From Dehalococcoidia bacterium (GTDB lineage: Bacteria > Chloroflexota > Dehalococcoidia > SAR202 > UBA826): a DNA stretch of 5,131 nucleotides. The position numbers were made by a program, and so were the translations under genes. The notes beneath the pieces are model-generated. The model was not told the DNA's origin. It saw only the letters and a program-made list of their open reading frames with translations, and ran no database searches. The stretch is taken from the NCBI GenBank assembly GCA_012965485.1, contig DTSF01000050.1:1-5131 (forward strand), written 5' to 3'. Positions 1-5,131 of the stretch are shown in pieces; the stretch's first letter is position 1, and each line of letters opens with the position of its first letter.

Positions 1-278
1 TTAGACACATGGTGCCCTCTTTTATGAGCCATATAATAGCTTCTTCTACCTTGATGATTCCCTTTATAATAATCAGCGAGACATCACTTAGTTTTTTGGG
101 TTTAGGTTTGCGTCCTCCAGCCATCAGCTGGGGCGTAATGTTGCAGGCAGCACAAAACGTACAGACGATAGCGCTAACTCCGTGGCAACTAATCCCGGCT
201 GCATTTGTTGTTGTAGCCGTTTTGGCGTTCAATTTTCTGGGTGATGGTTTAAGAGACGCAGCGGACCCATACGGATAA
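1..278 (+). CDS. ABC peptide transporter permease, DppC/OppC type (C-terminal part only)
   Basis: This is the C-terminal end of an inner-membrane permease of the dipeptide/oligopeptide ABC importer family. The reading frame is open from base 3 and enters from outside the window, so the ATG at base 9 is internal and not the start. The first residues, Arg-His-Met-Val-Pro, match the end of the cytoplasmic EAA loop, which couples the permease to the ATPases. A hydrophobic segment follows, ending in SLSFLGLGLRPP-x-SWG, a hallmark of DppC-type permeases. A last membrane segment runs into FNFLGDGLRDAADPYG, the standard family C-terminus. The stop codon TAA overlaps the AAGGAG ribosome-binding site of the next gene, so the two are almost certainly cotranscribed and perhaps translationally coupled. 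About two thirds of the protein is missing upstream. The family is secure; the transported substrate cannot be read from this piece. Confidence 0.93.
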   Translation, partial: RHMVPSFMSHIIASSTLMIPFIIISETSLSFLGLGLRPPAISWGVMLQAAQNVQTIALTPWQLIPAAFVVVAVLAFNFLGDGLRDAADPYG

Positions 279-291
279 GGAGTGTGAAGCA

Positions 292-1314
292 ATGACGAGC
301 AGTGACCAACCCATATTAGAGGTTAAAAACCTGGAAACGCATTTTCCCCTCGAAGAAGGGACTGTTGTTGCGGTGAATGGTGCCAGCTTCAAGGTAATGC
401 CGGGCAAAACTCTTGGAATTGTCGGAGAGAGTGGTTGTGGTAAGAGTGTGGCTGCAAGGTCTATTATGAGAATATTAGACAAACCAGGCGAAATTGTAGG
501 TGGAGAGATTTTATTTCGTAGAAATATGGGTGAAAGCAGCGAGGAAGTCGTCGACATCGCAACCATGGACTCTAACAGTTCCGAAATTAAGTCGATCAGG
601 GGTGGTGAGATCGCCTACGTGTTTCAGGAACCCATGACCTCCTTTAGTCCGGTGCATACAATAGGGAACCAAATTATTGAGGCCATAAGATTGCACCAGG
701 ACGTAAGCAAGGAAGGTGCAAGAGAGATTGCCATACATGCCTTAAATGCAGTAGGGATACCACTAGCTGATAGTCGCCTCAAGGACTATTCATTTCAATT
801 AAGTGGTGGGCTTAGGCAGAGGGCCATGATAGCGATGACTTTGGTTTCTAACCCTATAATATTGATCGCCGATGAACCGACCACGGCTTTGGATGTCACC
901 AACCAGGCTCAATTGCTTGAACTTATGTCTGAGTTACAGAGTGACAATGGAATGGCCATTATTTTGATTACGCATGATCTCGGTGTCATCGCCGAAATGG
1001 CGGATCACGTGTCAGTCATGTATTTGGGGGAGGTAGTTGAGAGCGCTCCAGTAGACGATATTTTTCACAATCCTCAACATCCATATACCAAGGCACTGCT
1101 GAAATCCATCCCTAAAATAAGATCAGATTCGTCGGAGAGACTGGCTTCCATTAGCGGAACTGTTCCACATCCCTACGATAGACCCCAAGGATGTGCCTTT
1201 GGACCTCGATGCGATTTCTTTATGCCGGGTCGGTGTGATGCTTCAATTCCAGTTCTACAGGAAGTCAGACCTGTCCATCAGGTGAGCTGTTTTCTTTACG
1301 ATGAGGGAGATTAA
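292..1314 (+). CDS. Peptide ABC transporter ATP-binding protein, DppD/OppD type
   Basis: This 340-residue protein is a cytoplasmic ATPase subunit that would power peptide import, pairing with the product of the next gene. Visible motifs are Walker A GESGCGKS (45-52), Q-loop glutamine 112 in VFQEP, signature LSGGLRQR (170-177), Walker B ILIADEP (190-196) with catalytic Glu195, D-loop Asp201 and switch His228. The C-terminal oligopeptide-transporter domain includes HPYTKALL (263-270) and four cysteines at 301, 307, 315 and 333, spaced C-x5-C-x7-C-x17-C. In DppD-type proteins such a set is associated with an iron-sulfur cluster. Length is normal for the family. The ATG is supported by AAGGAG at 277-282, nine bases upstream. 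It lies 13 nt after the permease gene and 3 nt before the second ATPase gene. Assignment to the DppD/OppD side rests on gene order and on LSGG rather than FSGG in the signature. The exact substrate is unknown. Confidence 0.95.
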   Translation: MTSSDQPILEVKNLETHFPLEEGTVVAVNGASFKVMPGKTLGIVGESGCGKSVAARSIMRILDKPGEIVGGEILFRRNMGESSEEVVDIATMDSNSSEIKSIRGGEIAYVFQEPMTSFSPVHTIGNQIIEAIRLHQDVSKEGAREIAIHALNAVGIPLADSRLKDYSFQLSGGLRQRAMIAMTLVSNPIILIADEPTTALDVTNQAQLLELMSELQSDNGMAIILITHDLGVIAEMADHVSVMYLGEVVESAPVDDIFHNPQHPYTKALLKSIPKIRSDSSERLASISGTVPHPYDRPQGCAFGPRCDFFMPGRCDASIPVLQEVRPVHQVSCFLYDEGD

Positions 1315-1317
1315 GAG

Positions 1318-2355
1318 ATGACAACTACTGAATCCAGGTTACCGGAAGAACGGCTATTAGAGGTCTCCGATCTTGAGAAACACTTCCCGATAAAGCAAGG
1401 TTTTCTAAAAAAAGAGGTCGGAAAAATTCTAGCTGTTGATGGTGTTAACTTTCACATTAATGACGGAGAGACGCTAGGTTTGGTTGGTGAAAGCGGATGT
1501 GGAAAAACAACGACTGCGCGCTGTATTTTAAGGGCGGTCGATCCGACAAACGGAGAGATCCTATTTAGGACCGGAGAGGACGAAGTGGTTGACATAGCAA
1601 TGTTAAAGGGAGCTGAGTTAAAGAAAATAAGAAGCGACATTCAAATGATCTTCCAGGATCCCTTTTCGTCGTTGAATCCCAGGATGACATTACTGGACAC
1701 AATTGGCGAGCCACTGCTACTTCATAATATAGGATCAAAACACGATCGTGAGCAACGAGTCGCTGAGCTTTTAGAAATGGTGGGGCTACGGCCAGAATAT
1801 ATGCGAAGGTTCCCTCACGCATTTAGTGGAGGTCAGAGGCAAAGGATCGGTATAGCAAGAGCATTGGCACTAAATCCAAAATTGGTCGTTGCAGACGAAC
1901 CAGTATCAGCGCTTGACGTTTCTGTGCAGGCACAAGTTTTGAATCTTATGGCAGATCTCCAGGAAGAACTAGGCTTAACATATCTGTTTGTGGCTCACGA
2001 TTTGAGTGTCGTTAAGCATATAAGCGACAGAGTGGCAGTGATGTATGTTGGGAAACTAGTTGAAATGGCTCCCACGGACGAGCTTTTCTCCACGCCCAAA
2101 CATCCATACACAGCAGCACTACTTTCGGCTGTGCCAGAACCAGACCCTAGAGCAAAATCAGAGAGAATAATTTTACAAGGGGAGGTTGCAAACCCTGCAG
2201 ATCCTCCTAGCGGATGTTACTTCCATCCCCGTTGTTCCTATGCGACCGAACAATGCAAATCAGAGACACCTGTTCTGCAGGAAATTACGGATGGACATTA
2301 TGTAAGTTGCCATCGTGCTGATGAATTGATTCTCGATGGGGTTCTTGCTGAATGA
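1318..2355 (+). CDS. Peptide ABC transporter ATP-binding protein, DppF/OppF type
   Basis: This 345-residue protein is the second ATPase subunit of the importer and would form a heterodimer with the preceding gene product beneath the two permeases. It has Walker A GESGCGKT (57-64), Q-loop Gln113 in [12 protein letters not shown], the signature [15 protein letters not shown] (169-183) typical of OppF/DppF, Walker B VVADEP (190-195) with Glu194, D-loop Asp200 and switch His227. The C-terminal domain has [16 protein letters not shown] (262-277) and cysteines 300, 306, 313 and 331 (C-x5-C-x6-C-x17-C), parallel to the set in the partner. The ATG follows the upstream TAA by three bases and has GAGGGAG at 1303-1309 inside the end of the previous gene, implying coupled translation. 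No motif is missing. Oligopeptide, dipeptide and nickel importers share this architecture, so the substrate is inferred only at family level. Confidence 0.95.
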   Translation: MTTTESRLPEERLLEVSDLEKHFPIKQGFLKKEVGKILAVDGVNFHINDGETLGLVGESGCGKTTTARCILRAVDPTNGEILFRTGEDEVVDIAMLKGAELKKIRSDIQMIFQDPFSSLNPRMTLLDTIGEPLLLHNIGSKHDREQRVAELLEMVGLRPEYMRRFPHAFSGGQRQRIGIARALALNPKLVVADEPVSALDVSVQAQVLNLMADLQEELGLTYLFVAHDLSVVKHISDRVAVMYVGKLVEMAPTDELFSTPKHPYTAALLSAVPEPDPRAKSERIILQGEVANPADPPSGCYFHPRCSYATEQCKSETPVLQEITDGHYVSCHRADELILDGVLAE

Positions 2356-2387
2356 GCCAGCTAAACTGACAATCTATCCGAACATCA

Positions 2388-3020
2388 ATGCTTAAATCAA
2401 ATATCTATTTCAGTCGAATAACCAATCTTTCTAGTGTAGGGAAATTTATAGCCATCGCTGTACTATGCGGGGGCGCTTCTAGCTTTGCTAGGTTCTTCAT
2501 TTCAGACATTGTTCAGAAGAAAGTCAGATGGGAAGATCCCATACATATGAGTTGGCTACCATCCACATATCTCGGGATACCGGCCTTTCTCGCAGGGGCC
2601 TTATTAACATATATCCTGGTAAAAGTAATAATAGGGGAAGGCTACCTGAACAGAAATATTTTCATATGGATATTTATAGGACTTTTGTATGGTATTTTTG
2701 TTCCGTTTATGACCGGACTCCTGCTTCCGATGGGAATGTTTGTTATGAATGTCTCTATTGGGGTGATTGAATTAAATAAGGCTTTCTATTTCTTTCTTGA
2801 CGCTATTGTCCTAGCTCCGACAAATGCTTTCACACACGGTATTTTTGGAGTTATTAGTGGATTAATATGTGGTATGTGTTTGGCTGTAGCTTTGGGGCTC
2901 ATGGATAGAATTCAGCTTATCGGGTCCCGATGGCAACTTGCTGTAGGTATCGCCTTTTCAGCATTCATGATTATTTTTTCAAAATTCGCCCCGACTCCTT
3001 TTCTCGCGAACTTCGGGTAA
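2388..3020 (+). CDS. Hypothetical polytopic membrane protein, family not recognised
   Basis: I do not recognise this 210-residue protein. It is strongly hydrophobic, with about five to six likely membrane segments near residues 18-38, 60-82, 91-110, 111-127, 148-170 and 183-200. The loops are short and there is no signal-peptide cleavage site or catalytic motif I can name. Glycines are frequent inside the segments (for example GGASS at 28-32 and HGIFGVISGLICG at 150-162), suggesting tight helix packing. The frame is open only from base 2370, so ATG 2388 is the sole reasonable start, but no good Shine-Dalgarno sequence precedes it. It starts 32 nt after the ATPase gene on the same strand and could be read through from the importer operon; no terminator is visible between them. 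Its stop lies 11 nt from the convergent hydrolase gene. The long open frame with coherent membrane segments makes a real gene likely; the function is unknown. Confidence 0.75.
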   Translation: MLKSNIYFSRITNLSSVGKFIAIAVLCGGASSFARFFISDIVQKKVRWEDPIHMSWLPSTYLGIPAFLAGALLTYILVKVIIGEGYLNRNIFIWIFIGLLYGIFVPFMTGLLLPMGMFVMNVSIGVIELNKAFYFFLDAIVLAPTNAFTHGIFGVISGLICGMCLAVALGLMDRIQLIGSRWQLAVGIAFSAFMIIFSKFAPTPFLANFG

Positions 3021-3031
3021 AAGGAACTTTC

Positions 3032-3991
3032 TTAATAACTTGATATGGTTTTAAACCATAGTTTCTTAAGATTGACATCATCCACTTCCAGGGCAACATT
3101 GACTAAATTAGCATCATCTATAAAATTTCTTCGGCTGCCGTCTACTGTTTGACCCCTTGTGTATTTACCCTCGGTCTCTATAACTATCTTTAATCTCTCA
3201 CATGTAAACAAGCTGTCATCAATCGCGTAGCCAACGGCTGGCATATCGTTGTATCTTACGGCTCCTTCTTTGGCCTGCCCAATTTTCCCATAAGCAGATT
3301 GAATAAAAGGTGTGATTTTCTTTAGGAAATTAGAGACTGGGGATCCAAGGTTCCATATCTTTTCTTGCTCTAGCACGGATATTTCGACTTTATTGCATAC
3401 ATCTAGTCCAATTTGAGCAATGTTTAATCCAGAGGCGTAGACAACAGCTGCTGCCATTACATCCCCGTACAAATTGGCACTTGCAACCGGCGTTGCATTT
3501 CCCGGCTGATGTATCGCGCCTCCCATGACGACGACTTCAGAGATAAGGTCGACTAAGGTTGGGTCCAAACTTAAAGCAAGGGCGAGATTTGTAAGCCTGC
3601 CGAGGGCAATATATGTAATTTTCCCGTCATATTCGTTTGCGATGTCGATGGTGGCGTTAACAGCATGTTTTGCTTTGTGCGAAATTGAAGGTTCGGGTAT
3701 GGAGGCGTCGCCTAATCCGTCGTTTCCGTGAATATGCCTCGCGTCTACGGGGTTTTTGAAATCGAAGGTCCGGCCGGCCCCCTTGTAGACTGGAATTTTC
3801 TCATTTCCTGAAACCTCCAATATCTTTAAAGCATTGATGGTGGTTTGATCTAGACCAACGTTTCCAAAGACAGTCGTTAGCGCAACCACATCTAACTTAT
3901 CGCTAGCCAAGGCCATAAACAGTGCAGCGGCGTCATCTATTCCAGGGTCGCAATCTATGATAACTGATTTGGTTAGATTCATATTTGTCAT
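3032..3991 (-). CDS. Inosine-uridine preferring nucleoside hydrolase family protein, altered active site
   Basis: This 319-residue protein belongs to the nucleoside hydrolase family, which cleaves the N-glycosidic bond of ribonucleosides to a free base and ribose using a bound calcium ion. The N-terminal signature DCDPGIDDA (13-21) supplies the calcium and ribose aspartates. Further family marks are FGNV (42-45), HGNDGLGD (88-95), GRLTNLALAL (131-140, usually GPLTN), VVMGGAI (154-160), GNATPVASANLYGD (164-177), NDMPAVGYAID (248-258) and TRGQT (278-282). Length is normal and the frame is intact. By motif alignment to the Crithidia enzyme, Asn160 and Asn168 are kept (Asn165, Asn173), but Glu166 is Ser171 and His241 is Asn248, while Asp242 is kept as Asp249. 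Substrate range or activity may therefore differ. The start at 3991 is preferred over Met4 because GGAGAG lies six bases upstream. It is transcribed away from the decayed region and towards the membrane-protein gene. The family is certain; the substrate is not. Confidence 0.93.
   Translation of the reverse strand: MTNMNLTKSVIIDCDPGIDDAAALFMALASDKLDVVALTTVFGNVGLDQTTINALKILEVSGNEKIPVYKGAGRTFDFKNPVDARHIHGNDGLGDASIPEPSISHKAKHAVNATIDIANEYDGKITYIALGRLTNLALALSLDPTLVDLISEVVVMGGAIHQPGNATPVASANLYGDVMAAAVVYASGLNIAQIGLDVCNKVEISVLEQEKIWNLGSPVSNFLKKITPFIQSAYGKIGQAKEGAVRYNDMPAVGYAIDDSLFTCERLKIVIETEGKYTRGQTVDGSRRNFIDDANLVNVALEVDDVNLKKLWFKTISSY
3044..3060. repeat. Perfect 17-nt palindrome at the convergent gene junction
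   Basis: TATGGTTT and AAACCATA are exact inverted repeats around a single central base (3052), giving 8-bp arms as DNA, or a 7-bp stem with a 3-nt loop as RNA. It covers codons for Trp312 to Ile316 of the minus-strand hydrolase and begins 24 nt after the stop of the plus-strand membrane-protein gene. Its position suits a transcription barrier between convergent genes, but neither strand has a clean T-run after the stem and the stem is AT-rich, so calling it an intrinsic terminator would be speculative. Confidence 0.4.
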
Positions 3992-3997
3992 GGATCA

Positions 3998-4003
3998 CTC
4001 TCC
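3998..4003 (-). promoter_or_regulatory. Ribosome-binding site of the nucleoside hydrolase gene
   Basis: Read on the minus strand this is GGAGAG, six bases before the ATG at 3991. It favours that ATG over the in-frame ATG at 3982, which would lie 15 bases away. The match to the Shine-Dalgarno consensus is good. Confidence 0.7.
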
Positions 4004-4247
4004 AGTGTCGGATTGAGATTTAAATGAATTGACGATTACGTTTAAAATTATCATATGAGTGTTTAAGCTATATTTACTCAGTCAGGGGTTGCTTTGTGCA
4101 GCCTCATTGGTTAGTAATTTGAGATGGATTATACACACTCCAATCCTGTCGCTGTGCTGCTGAGCCTGGCTTGTCCGATTCTGTATGTGGACATATAGGA
4201 GTCCCAATAAGTAAGATCAAGCTTATCGGCCAATTTTTCTGACTGTT

Positions 4248-4298
4248 GTCAAACAAATTTGATTTAAGGTGCCCCCACTAAAGTGGAGATTGTTTGAC
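4248..4298. repeat. Nested inverted repeat, possible insertion-sequence end or terminator
   Basis: GTCAAACAA (4248-4256) is exactly inverted as TTGTTTGAC (4290-4298), with a 33-nt spacer. Inside the spacer, CCACT (4275-4279) and AGTGG (4282-4286) form a second small inverted repeat within GCCCCCACTAAAGTGGA. That core resembles the style of some IS3-family terminal repeats (a CCCC run, then an A-rich stretch, then a GTxGGA-like block); this is from memory of the pattern and not a database match. It lies 15 nt downstream of the SRAP stop, so a folded transcript could also act as a weak terminator, but no T-run follows on the minus strand. No transposase is present. Confidence 0.35.
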
Positions 4299-4312
4299 CA
4301 TTCAGTTGTGAA

Positions 4313-4984
4313 TTAGCTTACTTTGTCTATCGGGGTGATTGATATTGAAGAATCACCGATGGGTTTTACCAAATTTTGTACTGCTGCAAAATTATTAGCC
4401 CGATTCAGCCATTTATACTCGCTTCCTAGCTCCAATATGACCGGCATTCTGTGGTGTATCTCAGACATGATTTGGTTGGATTTTGTGGTAATAATGGTAA
4501 AGGTGTTCACCGGTCGTCTATTTTCATCCATCCATAAAGTATGCAAGCCACAAAAATTCATTAATGAGCCATCTGCTGGTTGTATAAAATAAGGCAATTT
4601 GCTCGCTGTATCCCATTCGTAGAAACCGTTGGAGGGGACAACACATCTTTGAGTATCAACTAAATTCTTAAAAGAAGGTTTTGTAAGAAGAGTTTCACCT
4701 CTTGCATTGATTAGTTTATTAGCGAACGATTTATTTTGAGACCAGGAGGGAATCAAACCCCACCTCATATTTACAACCTGATTTTCAATAATTACGGGCA
4801 TTTCCATAGTTGGAGCAAAATTTGTAACTTTTACTCCTTGAAACGGGGCGACATCATGATTTGGGAATCCATTTTTCAATTCCACATTGTCAATATAAAC
4901 AGAATGCAATTGACCAGATTGGTCGGGAAAATGAGAACGACTACTGATTTCGGACTCACGAGATAAACATCCAGATCTATACAA
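4313..4984 (-). pseudogene. SRAP domain (YedK/HMCES-type) protein remnant lacking the N-terminal catalytic cysteine
   Basis: The open frame encodes a SRAP domain, the family that crosslinks to abasic sites in single-stranded DNA and protects them during replication. Numbering from TTG 4984, core motifs are NFAPT (55-59), RWGLIPSW (74-81), LINARGETL (91-99), CVVPSNGFYEW (114-124) with Glu123 equivalent to YedK Glu105, and EIHHRMPVIL (175-184) with His177 equivalent to YedK His160. Functional members begin Met-Cys-Gly-Arg, the cysteine forming the crosslink after Met removal. Here no such start exists: the only initiators are TTG 4984 or internal codons, without a ribosome-binding site, and the frame is closed by a stop at 5036-5038. 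Residues 1-52 do not resemble a SRAP N-terminus. The C-terminus stops at PIDKVS, about where the family usually continues into a Val-Asn segment, so the 3' end seems slightly clipped too. Domain identity is strong; loss of function is inferred. Confidence 0.8.
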
Positions 4985-5131
4985 AATATTACGCTGAATT
5001 TTTTGAATAATTGATGTTCTAAATAATCCAATGAATCATTTGTTACGAAATAATCTCTTCGTGCATTTGGAATTAGTTGAGAATCAAAACAATGTAGTTC
5101 ACCAAAGAAATAGAAATTCCCTCTATCTTCC
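4876..5131 (-). pseudogene. Fragment of a probable HSP90-like (GHKL) ATPase protein, frameshifted
   Basis: A minus-strand frame enters from beyond base 5131 and stays open to a TGA at 4878-4876. Its first 44 residues look like genuine protein, with the segments GNFYFFGELHCFD and LIPNARRDYF and a charged stretch up to FKK. The IPNARRDYF element recalls the middle region of bacterial HSP90/histidine-kinase-like ATPase proteins; this is recognition from memory and tentative. After the A6 run (plus-strand T6 at 4999-5004) the frame becomes poor, while the -1 frame continues plausibly as IQRNILYRSGCLSRESEIS and is the same frame as the SRAP remnant. The simplest reading is a gene broken by loss of one A, with its 3' part fused to the SRAP piece. 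A sequencing error or programmed -1 slippage would look the same. The ATPase domain itself is outside the window. Confidence 0.4.

Larger units (their letters stand above)
3992..4312. other. Intergenic region, no convincing gene
   Basis: These 321 bases separate the hydrolase gene from the SRAP remnant, both on the minus strand. They contain the hydrolase ribosome-binding site. A TATGATAAT element read on the minus strand (4055 to 4047) could be a -10 box, but no matching -35 element is seen. Minus-strand bases 4248 to 4132 form a 39-codon stretch open between two stops; it is protein-like in composition (for example LADKLDLTYWDSY) but has no start or ribosome-binding site, so it may be a relic or chance. 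The nested inverted repeat at 4248-4298 is listed separately. I see no tRNA, riboswitch or other RNA gene. Confidence 0.6.

Noticed and set aside
249..566. Minus-strand open frame opposite the start of the first ATPase gene.
   Set aside because: It is a shadow of a gene with all ABC ATPase motifs on the plus strand; its product resembles nothing.
2356..2387. Possible terminator between the second ATPase gene and the membrane-protein gene.
   Set aside because: The 32-nt gap has no stable stem and no T-run.
292..3991. A linked nucleoside-uptake system formed by the importer and the nucleoside hydrolase.
   Set aside because: The genes are on opposite strands with a separate ribosome-binding site for the hydrolase, and the importer belongs to the peptide family. 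Proximity alone does not support a shared pathway.
4323..4592. Plus-strand open frame of 89 codons opposite the SRAP domain.
   Set aside because: It is antisense to a clearly homologous domain, has no ribosome-binding site and no recognisable motifs.
4840..4860. Minus-strand ATG TCG CCC CGT TTC (Met-Ser-Pro-Arg-Phe), resembling a degraded SRAP start Met-Cys-Gly-Arg-Phe.
   Set aside because: It is in another frame, stops after seven codons, and lies about 11 codons before the conserved Asn-x-Ala-Pro motif, whereas the family needs about 30 or more residues there. It is most likely coincidence.
1..5131. CRISPR array, toxin-antitoxin pair, tRNA, rRNA or an intact transposon.
   Set aside because: No regularly spaced repeats, no small paired genes with ribosome-binding sites, no cloverleaf or rRNA sequence, and no transposase frame are visible on either strand.

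Overview
The window looks like a moderately AT-rich bacterial chromosome segment. The genes are tightly packed, have purine-rich ribosome-binding sites and use the standard code. The only clear physiology is an oligopeptide/dipeptide-type ABC importer and a nucleoside hydrolase. The gene set would fit a heterotrophic, probably Gram-negative (perhaps marine alphaproteobacterial) genome, but nothing here fixes the taxonomy.

Layout. Bases 1-2355 (+) are the 3' part of a peptide-importer operon: the tail of a DppC/OppC-type permease, then a DppD/OppD-type ATPase and a DppF/OppF-type ATPase, with gaps of 13 and 3 nt. Both ATPases have all nucleotide-binding motifs and a C-terminal four-cysteine set. 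The second permease and the substrate-binding protein are not in the window and would be expected upstream. Bases 2388-3020 (+) encode an unrecognised polytopic membrane protein, 32 nt after the last ATPase gene and possibly a read-through member of the operon. It converges, with an 11-nt gap, on a minus-strand nucleoside hydrolase (3032-3991). A perfect 17-nt palindrome lies just inside the 3' end of the hydrolase gene. The hydrolase is full length, but two residues normally used for ribose binding and catalysis are replaced.

Bases 3992-4312 hold no convincing gene. They contain a weak promoter candidate, a 39-codon open stretch without a start, and a nested inverted repeat whose core resembles an insertion-sequence end. 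Bases 4313-5131 (minus strand) look like a decayed mosaic. A SRAP (YedK/HMCES-type) domain retains its core motifs but lacks the essential N-terminal Met-Cys-Gly-Arg and a credible start codon. Upstream of it, running off the window edge, is a piece of another protein with an HSP90-like ATPase flavour, apparently broken by a -1 frameshift at a six-base homopolymer.

How the genes work together. The importer would bring peptides or related solutes across the inner membrane, powered by the DppD/DppF-type ATPase pair. The nucleoside hydrolase would release bases and ribose from nucleosides if it is still active. It is on the opposite strand and has its own ribosome-binding site, so a functional link to the importer is only a guess. 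I see no CRISPR array, tRNA, rRNA or intact mobile element, and no strong case for a new multi-gene system. The most unusual features are the altered hydrolase active site and the broken SRAP/HSP90-like region.
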